Assembly (NCBI RefSeq): GCF_030253575.1
Contig: NC_080557.1
Coordinates: 43,476,501 to 43,540,500, forward strand
Reading direction: 5' to 3'
From: Rhododendron vialii
Lineage: Eukaryota > Streptophyta > Magnoliopsida > Ericales > Ericaceae
DNA: 64,000 bases
Shown here: piece by piece, positions 1 through 12,100 of the stretch
How the letters are laid out: every line of letters starts with the position of its first letter
How positions within the stretch are numbered: the stretch's first letter is position 1
Translations under genes and position numbers: made by a program
The notes under the pieces: generated by a model
What the model was told of the DNA's origin: nothing
Databases searched by the model: none
Seen by the model: only the letters and a program-made list of their open reading frames with translations

Positions 1-912
1 TTCGAACTATAAAGGGCATTTTGAGTAATCGTAGCGGTCTAAAATTATTTTTAATGGGTTCAAATTTGTCACAGTTCATATTAGTTATAAAAATATTTTA
101 TAGTTAAATGGCAAAGATTGAACTTTCTAGAATCCAAACTTCCACAGCAACAAAAGCTATATCCTCCCGTTTTTATTAGAAAAAACAACAACTAGACAGA
201 CAGGTCGCATGTTTGAACGTCATAAAGATCAAACATTCTAAATTTTGGGATTACTAGAGCATGTAGGGTTTGCTTGATCGTTAACTGGAGGGCAAAAATA
301 GTCGAGATGCGCGTGAACGTCCGGTTTATTTGTAAAACTTCAAAAATAATGTACTAAAACTAGACACAGAAAAAGTAGTAAAAGGAAAAGAAGAGCACGC
401 TCACTGTTGCAGGAACGGTTTGGAGGGGGACCTTTTACCACTCGTAGCACCGCAGAACAGAATTGAAGTGGTGAATGGAGGGGTCATCTTCATCAATTTA
501 AAATGTTTTTAAAACAACTAGTAGTGTATGGTGGGTTTCCTACCTGGATATAATTTATTAAAATTTCCTAGTTAAAATATCAATATTGATATTTTATCAC
601 CTATATCTCACTCTTTTCAAATTCTATGCTCCATATATTTAATTAATCATGTCGTATCATATTACAACTCTTGCTTATTTGATTATACTATATATTTGCT
701 TATGGTCAACGTAATTCAATGACCGATTAAGAAATAGCAACCAACGATTATTTGCTTATTTTCATCTAAACCAATTAAACGCAAGCAAGCCAAACAAGTT
801 GTGGGTAAAGCTAGCCAATGCGTTGCTAGCTAGAATTGATCAAAAGGGTATCAAGGCAGCGGTATTTGGGAGCAAATTAGTACTACTTTTTAGATTTATA
901 GATTCTAAATTG

Positions 913-1057
913 TAGATTTTTTTTTACTATTCATTAATTCTAATCTACTTATCCTAAGGGACTTGAGGAGGGAGATGAGTGCTTACGGAAACCTTGTCCA
1001 TATGCATGAGAGTGAGTATAAGGGAGACATCAACTGCACTAGCTCCACTTCACTTGC
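913..1057 (-). mobile_element. tRNA-derived SINE, 145 bp (copy 1)
   Basis: Flanked by perfect 11-bp target-site duplications ATTCTAAATTG (902-912 and 1058-1068). On the minus strand it ends in a poly-A (the T run near 920). It has the same length and organisation as the copy at 2753-2897 but is more diverged, so it is probably older. Confidence 0.8.
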
Positions 1058-1164
1058 ATTCTAAATTGGGGTAGATTACAAAGTTTTGGAATATATAATA
1101 AGAATCTATGTTAAACTGTTTGAATAATATAGTAATATATAATCAGTAGAATAGATTTTGCAGA

Positions 1165-1330
1165 AGGTTGTATCCTAAGGTCTCATGTTCAATTGTTCTT
1201 GTCAACAACTCTAGGGACTACCTCACCCCTACGCATAAACGTGTGAAACAACTGTGGGAGGGGCTATAGGGATTAGTTCGAAGTGTGCGCAAACTCAGGA
1301 CACCTTGCATTAACCAAAAAAAAAAAAAAC
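1165..1330 (+). mobile_element. Degraded SINE, Au-like 3' region
   Basis: It contains a B-box-like CATGTTCAATTG and a 3' segment GATTAGTTCGAAGTGTGCGC ahead of AAACTCAGGACACC and a poly-A run near 1316-1329. The same 3' segment occurs in the SINE at 54714. The 5' limit is unclear. Confidence 0.5.
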
Positions 1331-1707
1331 TAATGAGTATTTTTTTTTGGCCAAACACCCCCTTGTCTGATTTATTTGTCCACTTGCCCATTTCGTTAAA
1401 GGAAACTGTAAAGCAATATACCTATTTTAGAGCTGCAATATGCAGATGAGACAATAAAGTGAATAGATACGATATTTTATTATTTATTATTAGGAGGGAG
1501 GAATCAATCTTTTTCAATTAGATGCTCTCTCTTACCCAACATCAGCCCGGCATATTCCAGATTTATCATTTGAATTGTCTCCAACACTTGAACATTACTA
1601 TGATCCAAATTAAGGGTAGTCACGTGCCAAGGAATCAATCTTTTTCAATTAGATGCTCTCTTTATACTTTTAAGATTAGATTGGTTTGCTTTTTTAAAGT
1701 ATTAAAC

Positions 1708-1708
<1 letters not shown>

Positions 1709-1748
<40 letters not shown>
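1709..1748. repeat. (AG)n microsatellite
   Basis: About 20 uninterrupted AG units. Unlike most GA tracts in the window, no gene is recognised beside it. Confidence 0.97.
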
Positions 1749-1751
<3 letters not shown>

Positions 1752-2752
1752 AAATCCAAAGAGTTGGTTAGAATTGTGAATGTTGCTTTCTCTATTTCCG
1801 TTTGAAAAAAAAAAGAAAATTTGTTGGTTTCTCTTTTAAGATTTTAGTTTACTTCTCGGGTATTATCAACTCCTGCGCTATAGTTGTATGAAACTTAATT
1901 TGCTCTGCTTTAATTGGATCTCCGTGGTCGACGATGAGATTTGTCCTTTGGAGAGTGATCGAGGTATGCGTGAACTGGTCCGGACCACCTGAATGGTTGT
2001 TAGTTGATGAATTTATACTACATATAATATTGAAGAAAAATAATTTTTACACTCTCTTTTAACGATTCACATTAGATATTGGAAAATGATAATGTCAAAA
2101 TTGTTTTTGTTAGTTCCAAAACTCTAGTGCAAAAAAAAGCTTGTACCATTTGCAACGTACAATACTTTTATGCATTAAAGTTTTGGCACCAACAAAAACG
2201 ATTTTAGCATTATCACTGCTTTAGATATTTGGATATTTTGCCTAAAAAAAAATCTATGGAACAAATGACTCGGTGGTCGAGTACCTAGATTTTATAAATT
2301 TTATATTTCCTGTGCAGATGGTGGTTTTGTACATAAAAAGTAGGGAGGGAATTGATGAGAAAAAAGAAAGGAGGAAAAAGCATAAAAGGGTGTTTTGATA
2401 TTTTCTCTCCCAACAAAAAAGAAAGGAGGAAAAAGCATGAAAGGGTGTTTTGGGTGTCGGGGGAGTGTTGTTTAGATTCTCAGCATGCATGTGCTAATCT
2501 GTCGGCTGATGCCATGTCTCGAAGGAAAGGAAACCCTAAAATTACCACCACAATTTCAAAGTGGTTTAATTAGGTTTAAAAAGAAAAATGATTTTCAGAG
2601 TCTTCTTTTAATTACTCACATTCCTTTTTTATTTTTATTTACGTGAATTTTCAATATTGTTCTTGAATGTGTGAAAATATGTATTGAATAAAGGGCAAAC
2701 TAGTAGTGAATTCAGATGGATAAAGACAAAAACGAAGTGTGAAAATCAATTC

Positions 2753-2897
2753 TTTTTTTTTTTTCCGTCATACGTTAATCCTAATCTACTCTATCCTAAG
2801 GGGTTTGGGGGAGGGGGATGGGTGCCTACAGGAATCGAACCCAGCCCATGTGTATGAGAGTATAAGGGAGACACCAACTGTACTCCACTATACTTGC
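2753..2897 (-). mobile_element. tRNA-derived SINE, 145 bp (copy 2)
   Basis: Perfect 11-bp target-site duplications AAAATCAATTC at 2742-2752 and 2898-2908. On the minus strand it has an A-box-like region near its start, the B box GGGTTCGATTCC (near 2840), and a poly-A end. It is inserted inside an AT-rich MITE. Confidence 0.85.
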
Positions 2898-4785
2898 AAA
2901 ATCAATTCCCTTTAAAAATTGGAAAATGATTTTCACACTATTTTTTATATTCACACTCCCTTTTTGTTATCCACACTCCTTTTTTTTTTTTAGTGTTGAA
3001 AGTGTATGTATTTTTTTTTTCTGAAAGACAACAAAGGGAGTGTGGATAACAAAAAGGTAGCCTAAATATCAATTCCCTTATTTTTTTATTGACATAAATT
3101 TAAAATATTGCCCTTGGATGTGCGAAAAAGTGTATTAGAAGAAGGGAAAAATAGTAAATTCAAGTCGATAAAAGACAAAAAAAGAGTATGAATTATTTTA
3201 AAAAAAGGAGTGTGAAAATCACTTCCCTACAAATTATGTATAATTTAAAAACAAAAAAAAAATGTGGACTTGTGGAGGAGTATAATTATAGCTAATGATT
3301 TTTGCACCTCAAAAGTTATCCTTTAATGCTTAAATTTCACACAATACAAACATTAAAAGAAAATTTTTGGAGTATATTTATAAGAAAATGAAGTGCAAAT
3401 ATCGTTTTCTATTAAATTTTTTTTTTTGGAATCTATTTTGGGCCGTGTACAACAGAATAAGTATAAAAAATGAGGGATGTTTATTTATTTTAGCTATTCG
3501 CATGCGGAAAATTTCTCCCCAACGGCATCAACAGAGGCCGGGCAAAATAATTTTGCAATTTAAATTTACAGAAGATGTGTCTCTCGTATGAAAAAAGAAA
3601 CTCTCCATCTATGTCTACTTACACTTCACAAGTAATTATTGTCTTTTATACCTACTGCTTTATCTCTCCTCAAAAGCTTCTTTCTCCTAAAGTAAAATAA
3701 GGTAGTAAATCATAGACTATTTTTGTGCCGAATCTGAAAAAGGTCAAACGTTTGGGCCTTTGGATGTGTGCCTCAGTCGCTAATTTATGGTTGGCTTGAA
3801 ATTAGTTAAGGTACGTGCAAACTAATTCGGACATCAAGTTATAAAAAAAATACTTATTTTAATGAATGACACGTTAAAAAAAAATTCTTGTGCATGTTGT
3901 TTGTTACGTGTTCTTTGACTACTATATATGAGAAAAACTTTTTTACAGTCGTTTTCGTGAAAAACGGTTTATGGAGCCCAGAACACGCATGCCTAAAGTG
4001 AATTGGACGGTCCGAATTTTAATAAATTTTTTTTGAATTTTTCTCTAAAAAAATTTCGTTAAATTTCGGATTGTTGATTGCCGAAATGGACGGCTGTAAT
4101 TTGACGCATCGGCAATTGATTTATTCATGGTTGCGCCCGGGAAAGTGGACTATTCTACCCATTAAACGGTCGTCAGCAAAACAGTGTCGTGTTGAGAAAT
4201 CCATCCTCCCAAGGCTAAAAGTGCGTACCGACCACGAAATTACGCACAAAAGTTGAGGACTTTAAAAATTCCACCGAAAATGACAGAGTCCAATTTCCAG
4301 GCAATTCCTTCCTATTGCTTTTCCCTTTCCATCTTTTTCAATGTTTTAATTATATACTATGAATCTATGATTTTGTACGCAGTTTCTCATTAGTCCACAT
4401 CACCTTTAGTCCAATTTTTCATTTTGTTTTGGGGGAATGCTAAGTACAAAAAAAATTTATCCCGAAAGTACCTTGAAAACAGCAATTAATGGTTGAGAAT
4501 CACTTTGATGATTATGTCACACACATCAAAGTGAATCTCAATCACTAGTTGATCTTTTCGGGGTAGTTTCGGGATAAATTTTCTTTGTCTCTAGCATTTT
4601 TTTTTGTTTTGTGGTTACATGGACAAATTTTGGGTACAACTGACATGGGATCCGTGCAGCACGTCCGAGCTGTTCAGACAATGCAACCAACGGCTCGGAT
4701 TGAAACACTATTTTCCTTTTCTTTTTCCTTTTTTTAAAAAATTCGTTCTGTACCTTTCAACTCTGAGCTGTCAGTTGCATGTTTG

Positions 4786-5154
4786 CAATGGCGGAGCCAG
4801 AATTATGTTAAGGGGGGGCCGACTTAACAGACATATATTTTTGATTGGAACATATAATTATTATATTATAAGGTTTTTGCTTTTCAGTTCATTACATTTG
4901 TACATTGAATTGATTCTTTAAGCTATTTCAATTGTCACGTGCTTATTTTTATTTATGAAGAAATTGAAAAATGAGAATGTAAAATAATCAGTTTTTTATC
5001 AAATCGAAACAAAATTATTAAGATTATAAGTAACTATACACGAATAATTATCAATAATATTTAAAATCAAGTATATATAAAATAAAATTTTAAAGCTTGG
5101 AAGCTCGGGGAACCTGGGCCAAGGCCGGCCGGGCCCCTACATACCTCCGCTCCT
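4786..5154. mobile_element. MULE-type MITE, 369 bp
   Basis: Perfect 9-bp target-site duplications GCATGTTTG at 4777-4785 and 5155-5163 mark a Mutator-type insertion. Imperfect terminal repeats contain GGCGGAGCC at the left and CCTCCGCTCCT at the right. No coding capacity. Confidence 0.7.
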
Positions 5155-6441
5155 GCATGTTTGGACAGCTTGAATGTGGCTGCACGGATACCACGTGGTA
5201 CCTGATTTGCAACCATAAATTTCTCGGTTACATGCCAAAACTTATCAGCCTTCAAAATTAGGTTTAGTAATGAGATTTCAAGTACTCCAATGCATTAAGA
5301 ATTTTGTGGGATAGGGTCCATGGGGATATTTATATGCTACAAATGTAGAGTTGAAATGGCGTGAGTACTTGAGATGCTCTCATTTTTAGCTAAAACACCT
5401 TTTAATGTGATTTTTTTTTTTAAAATCGCTGTCACAATATTCTGAAAAAAGTTTTGTTTGTGAATTATTTGAAAAAAAAAGAGGTTTTATTACCCGTAGT
5501 CAATAGCAATATAGCATCATCATGGGGGAGAGGTAGAGAGCAATAATTGGTGGACTCGGATCTGCATTACGGAGGGAATTACGGGGGGAAATAAGGAGAC
5601 ATTTTGAGACAATATTTGAGATTAACAGACCAACACTCTGCTAATATATACCTACAGCATGACAAAAAAAATAAAGACTGACATTATAGGTAAAAAAGTT
5701 TAAAATCGTGTTTAAATGCTGGGAAGGGGTTGGTGAGGTTTCACACTTTCGATTGGTTGATAGAAATTTAACCCATTTGCAAAAACCCCACAGACTTTAA
5801 TAGTTGGGTGTAAACTTTTCCAATTAGAGAGGCTGGAAGGAGGGAGAAATTTTTAGTGGTCACTAACCTTTAATGCTAAGACCCTTTTCTATGACTATGA
5901 CCATCTGGTACGGTACGACGGTACGCTATTGTCTCACCAACTAATTAATGAAACGTTGGCCTCTTCTCGGACGGATTGCTCCTTTTGCTCTTGAGAGTTA
6001 ATTAGACGTAGGCCCCCCCTCGGACGGATCTCTTCTTTTGCCTACGGTGGTATTATTGGCCGTTGTTTCCGGCTGTTGTTCCCTTCACATGGATGTGTTC
6101 TTATGCGATTTATAATAAGAAGTAAATTTAATAAGGGATTTAAAAAAGAAATTTAATTGGATTCATTCAGGGAAAATAAAAAAGTGAGACAAAAAAACCT
6201 TGAATTTGTGAAGGAAAATCTCTCCCATTGCTTATTCATATGTCGAAGGTTTCATTCAGAATTTAAGATCCTAAGCTCTGAAACAAAAGTGAACGTTGAA
6301 TCAAACACTTAGTTATCCGATTGATTTGAAATTTATTTTACAAGAAAACTCGAAAAAATATACTCTATAAAAAATAATCTAATGATTTGGATCATTTGTG
6401 TGAGATCCTGAAGTGGGCCTCACAATTGGTCGGTATCCCAT

Positions 6442-6637
6442 CGGTCCCCGTAGAAGGTCTCGTCAAGGAAACCCGCCTTAACTTCTACCGGGGATGACGA
6501 GGAAGATATTTGTGTAATTACCACGATTGGTCAATACTTCATTGGTACTTTTCCCGCCGGTCCCCGTAGAAGGTCTCGTCAAGGAAACACCCGCCCCCTA
6601 ACTTCTACCGGCGACGACGAGGAAGGAAGATATTTGT
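6442..6637. repeat. Tandem pair of GC-rich hairpin units
   Basis: Two copies (about 6442-6512 and 6558-6637) of a unit containing GGTCCCCGTAGAAGGTCTCG and ACTTCTACCGG. Each unit can fold, because CCGTAGAAG pairs with CTTCTACCGG. The spacer also carries similar sequence. Confidence 0.75.
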
Positions 6638-7260
6638 CTATCACAGATGATCAGATATTATAGAAGACCTTGAAGAAAATTCAACAAAAGTGACGACTGC
6701 GTTCAACGGTGGCTTTTGGTCTCGAGAATTTACTCCCCTAGTAGAATCGGCCGACATATTTTGACTCTCAACTTGGAATTGACTAAGGCTTTTTTTCAAA
6801 CCGCCCATTCCTGATATTTTGACTCACACCATTCCTGATATTCATCTTCAACATTTTTGACCCCAAAAGTGTTTCCCCCAGAATGCAAAAGTATTCCACT
6901 CCTTCCATGTTCTCTCTTCCAAATTTTATCATGATTTTCTATAACCTCAATGCCAAAGTTTACATATGGGCTCGGCAAATGGAAAAGAAGACAAGGCCTA
7001 AGGTTGGCCCAGTGGATAAAGTTACCTAAGGCCATCCCCTGCCTTTACTCATATTTTTGCTCAAATTTCGATAAAAAAAGTATTCAATAAAAGCTTCGTT
7101 GGAAATGAATTAATCGAGTGAATAAACTCAAATCTATACAAAAATTTGAATAAAAACTTCATTAATTGCAAAGTTATAAGTTGAGAGGCGCAATTTAACC
7201 TTTTAAAATTCAAATAAAGTTTTGAATCTCTTTCATTTGAGTAAAAATTTGACTAAAGCT

Positions 7261-7500
7261 TACTTCCTCCGTCCTAATTTACTTATCTCAGTTCTATTTT
7301 AACTGGATAAAAAAATTAGTTATATCTTTAAATTGATAATGAATTTTATATTAAATATGGATTTTGTTTGATAGATCTCAATTTGTTCTATAATACAATG
7401 TTTTCAAAATCACCTAAAACATTATACATTACAAGATATAATCAATTGAAAAGTGGCACGAACTCCCAAAAGTGGCAATTAAATTGGGACAGAGGTAATA
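7261..7500. mobile_element. Stowaway-type (Tc1/mariner) MITE
   Basis: The left end TACTTCCTCCGTCC and the right end GGGACAGAGGTA form the classic Stowaway CTCCCTCCGTCCC terminal motif with TA targets. About 240 bp, AT-rich and non-coding. Confidence 0.65.
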
Positions 7501-9132
7501 CTTCGGTGTAGGTTTGTGTCAAGGACTGGAATGAGTTTTAAGGAGTCCGTAGTTGGATTCTTGTAAGGTCCATTTTTCGTGGTCTCTCTTATTTGGCAAT
7601 TTCACGACAAAACACATATTGGCGTGTATCCCATATTATCGAGTTGTATCTTTTATTTATTTAAGCTAGAGAATCTGTATTCGATTGGAGTGGAAGGAAT
7701 CTTGTTATGTAATTAAGGGTGAGCATATTAGGCGGACAAATAGGAAAGATTTAATTGCGCGTGAGAAAAGAAACCGCTAGAAATGGAAAGATAGAGGAAG
7801 GCGGATCATTTTGCTGGGTGACTAACAAATTCACGAGATTGACTTTCCAATTGATCGGCACATTTAATGGCAGCCTCTCAATTTACGTTGGAAAAAGATT
7901 GCATGCAGGACTTCATATATAAGGTAAAGGGTTATGCTCCAAAAGGGGTGAAGATATTGAGAAAAAGAAAAACAGTAGGGTTGCCCCTTTTGTTGCATCG
8001 ACAGCCGTGTGAAACAGGAGATGGTGAAGAGTAACCATTGTTGATATAAATTTGAAGTGGTTTGGTGCTTTGAGTCTTGGAGTACAATGAGATCTTCGAT
8101 CATTGATAGACAATGACAACTCTAAGAAGTTTATACATCTTTAATTCAACTATCTGAATCATCTTCCGGTGGATTCTGGAAGTATCTCAGAAGGCTTGAG
8201 CGATTCAAGGCAGCTGCAGTCAAGCATTGGGTGCGGTGAACGAGTGATTCGGCAATCAACCTTGGTCAACCGAGAGTGATTCTAGGTTATAAGTATAGAT
8301 TTGTTTGTAACCGTGCAATGAGTTATAGAGCATGATTTCCTTCCCGTGGTTTTTTCCCGTTTAGGGTTTTCCACGTATATCCTGGCGTTCTTTATTTGTT
8401 TGTTTTCCATTGGTGAGATTGATTTAATTTTCAGTTGGTGGGTTAATTAATTAACGAGATAAAACATAGCAAATCTATATACCTAGGCGATCTAGTATTT
8501 TTCAATTCTGAATTTGAGTATGAATAAAAGTTAAGTGCCATGACTAGTGAGTACTCTGTAGTAAGTGGAAGCGCCGTGACTGGTGTTGCCACACTAGCTC
8601 TCCCAGAGGTTTGGATTGCGCAATCGGATCCATATGGTGACTTGGTTGTAGAGCTGTTCCTCCATCACCAATAAAAAATAAAATAAAAGCTAAGGTAAGG
8701 GCCGGGGATCTTATAAGGAGTCATAACTTGGTTTCATGTTTCAATGCAGTAAAATAAAGCTCTCTCTTCCCCTATTTCCCCATTGCCATTGGCATGGGTA
8801 AACCCGAAAGTTCAATGCCCATGATACAAGCCCAATACAGCAATAGAATTTTGTACAAAGATTCTTTCATTTCCACCACCAATTGCTGTCTATGATAACT
8901 AGTTAATTACAACAATTCTGCTATTCCTATACACACAGCTTATAACTTACCCACAAGGTTATGGCTTTCTTCAGGAGTTGCAAGATCATGACTCGTGACT
9001 CAATTTTCCAGCGATATCCCTATTGTTTAACTAGAATTGTTTCTCAACTCAAGCCAACACTATCTATCTTTGTGCCCGATTTAGTGTTACACGTGATGTC
9101 ATAAATGTCGTTGAAGGTAGGGGAACAAAAGA

Positions 9133-12100
9133 TTACCTTTGACCCCGAATTTGACTTGATCCCCTTCCACTAACCCCTGATATCTGCTTCAGGTTAGTAA
9201 GAGCTTCCTGTGCATGGCTCTTGGTTACTGCATTTCCTTGCTTAAGGGCTTCCACCAAAGCCCTCACCAAGGACTGATTGAGAGAGTGGTGTTGGCTAAC
9301 ACTTTCCACTCTCAAAACCCTCTCCACCATCCAACTAGTCTTCTCTTGAAGCTCCCCGGGTCGAGCTTCTTCAAAAAGCAAGATCACTGCATCCACCACA
9401 CCTAGCTTATCGAGCTCCTCAACTGCTCGTTTGAGCCCATCGTTAAAAGAATCTACTAAAAGTGTAGAAAGTGCTTCCACCGCAGCAATTTGGACATTTG
9501 TGTCCTTGTACAATAGAAGATCAACTAGGGGCTTGACACAATTGCTCTTCAACAAGCAAAACTGGTTGTCATCTTCGCATGGGGAGTTGTGTATTGGGCA
9601 CTTGGAATGTTCCAGAGAGGCCCTACCACACATGAACACCAATGGAGAGCAGAAACCATGGGGAGGTGGTGGGTCAGAGCCCCCAGTGGCAAAAAGGATC
9701 CTTCCAGATTCCGACAAGCATTTCAAACCAAGGGCAGATAGGTACTTCACTCTTGGTTTTGAGCTGAGAACAAGCGGGTCCCGGAAGATGTTCATGAGGT
9801 GATGCTCTTTGATGAGATTAACACTTCGAGGATCCGTACTCCTTGTGAAGTGAAGTAAGAGACCAAGAAGCCCTTCCACCATGCTCAATGAAGGCATGGA
9901 AATTCTACGATCGGATCCTTGACATAGTTCTTTGAGAGTGGTAACGGTCCATTTCAGAAAACTAGGTCCTAGGACTGTCTTCACATCATCTTCTGAGAGG
10001 GGAAGATTTGCGAGTATGCAAGCAGCATCAGGTATCTCGTTATCTGTGGATTGATCGTTCTGTAGTTTCTGTTTAAGTAAAGTAAGCTTGTTAGAAGCTT
10101 TAAGCTCACTGGCTAGGTCTACACCAAACCTTTCAGAGAGGACTCTAGTGAGCTTGAAAGCATAAAGTCTGCATTCAACTTCGGGGTGCTCGAGAAATCC
10201 TATAATTGTTTTGATGCCATCTCCAGATATTACATGACCCGCAACAGATTCTGCCAAGGAAAATACATTTGGACCCAGTGAGAAGTTGAGAACACTGCAA
10301 TCGACATTGAAGAATATAGGTGGTGGATGCATAAAATATGCAAGCAATTTCTAACTATCAACATGACCGGATAGAAGAAACTACCCAGAATGTCTGGCAC
10401 TCTATTCATGTAGCATCACAGAGGATATGTATTGTACATGCATAACATTTTGAGGCCATCATCTACATTTAGTGTGTAACCATTAGATTCGAACTAATTA
10501 CACGACACCCAAGCTATTTGCTATCTGGTGAAATTATGGGCTTTTCTGCATCTTGCATCCTTCTGTTTCGCACTTCTCCATTAGAAATAGATATTCCCAG
10601 ACACCATATATGCCAAGACAGTGTCGTCAAACACAAAACGTTGATGATTGGCAGAACTTAGTTTTTGGAAACAGGATTTTCATGCACCAAGGCTCCAACA
10701 GCATTGCCGTGTTTCTCTTTTCATTACTTCTTTATCCACAAAATTTTATAACCCTGGGGAATGCAGGGGCATGGCCACACCCCACGGTCTGGGGTCAGGA
10801 AATCGTGGGTGAACAACTTTTAGGATTGGCCACAGTTTCAATCATAAAGTTACCTGAAGCCTGGGGAGAGGATGCCATTCCAAATAGAATATGTAAAATA
10901 GTCGCTTGACATTGAGGAGATACCACAGATAAGAGGCCCAAAAAACTTGAGACAATTGTTTCCGACTGTATTGAATTCCCTTTCTTGTCTGCGGATGCTA
11001 ACTCCCAGTGCCCAGGTTTTGAAACTACACTTGCGATTATTGATGCAGCCAATTCTTTCAGCTCTGGTGGTAAATCCTGATTTTCGAACAGAATCTCCGT
11101 AAGAGCTGGAAGCACTGCTGAATCAACAAGGATAGTTGCATTGTCATCCAAGGATGACAAATTATACAAAGCTTGCAAGCTCGCAGATCTTCCTTCTGGC
11201 TTGGATAGCAGCTCAACTAGTATTGTAGCACTTTGGCGAGCAATTAGTTCTTTACTGCTATTTGTCATGGTCATTCTTCCCACCAAAGATGCCATCTCTA
11301 TTTTAATATCATCAGGACCTGTTTCCCAGAGAAATACCAGAACAGTCAATAGATAGTTGTTAAAGCATCCAACTCAATACCAATTGGCAATGAGAGGAGA
11401 GGCCGCCCAGGCTCATATACTAGTCTACGAGGTGATAATTAACCGATGTGGGACAATTTTTGACACTCCCCCGCACGTGCGACCCCTGACTCGCACATGG
11501 AGAGGAACAAAGGATCCAGAACACATGGATCACAGCAAAACAAAGTGCAACTATGGCACAAACAAAGGGGAAAAGCCTCCGAAAACCTAGCTCTGATACC
11601 ATGTTAAAGCATCCAACTCAATACCAATTGGCAATGAGAAGAGAGGCCGCCCACGCTCATATACTAGTTTACGAGATGATAATTAACCGATGTGGGACAA
11701 TTTCCAACGATAGTTTTGAAAAGTTTCCGAAAAATTATCAGCAACAGTAAGTTGGATCTCCCAGGAGCTTTGTTTCTCATTTCTTTTCATTCAATTATAG
11801 ATCTATGTCCTACAGAGAGAAAACACAAATACTTTAATAAGTTCACCATTTTGAATCACCAACAAATTTAACACCTCAAAGTCCAGGCAATGTGTTAATT
11901 GACACTTCATTCTACTAAATTTTTTAGACTCTCTACCAAACAATGCTGAATCTGGAAAAGATTTAGCTTTTCTTTCCTACTGTATGAATTAAGCATGAAT
12001 CAGCTAGCTTGATATGCAGTACCACAACTGCATGCAATGTAAAAGCTGCACTACAAAAACCACTTGAAAGGTCCAGAATTCGAAATGATCATGGAAATTA

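Larger units (their letters stand above)
1..9132. other. Gene-free AT-rich flank
   Basis: No convincing gene was found. It contains two SINEs (913-1057, 2753-2897), a degraded SINE tail (about 1165-1330), a GA microsatellite, a MULE-type MITE (4786-5154), paired GC-rich hairpins (6442-6637) and a Stowaway-type MITE (about 7261-7500). The stretch 2580-3235 is filled with AT-rich inverted and direct repeats sharing the GTGTGAAAATCA terminus, probably related MITEs. The rest is low-complexity AT-rich DNA. Confidence 0.6.

Noticed and set aside
2254-2573. Overlapping frames on both strands near 2.3-2.6 kb
   Set aside because: Low-complexity AAAGGAGGAAAAAGCAT repeats; no coding signal.
7867-8034. 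55-codon plus-strand frame beginning MAASQFTLEKDC
   Set aside because: No recognisable domain, no supporting neighbours and no splice partner; it is inside AT-rich intergenic DNA, so chance is likelier.
9431-9802. 123-codon plus-strand frame over the last U-box exon
   Set aside because: Antisense shadow; the minus frame gives the continuous armadillo repeat protein.
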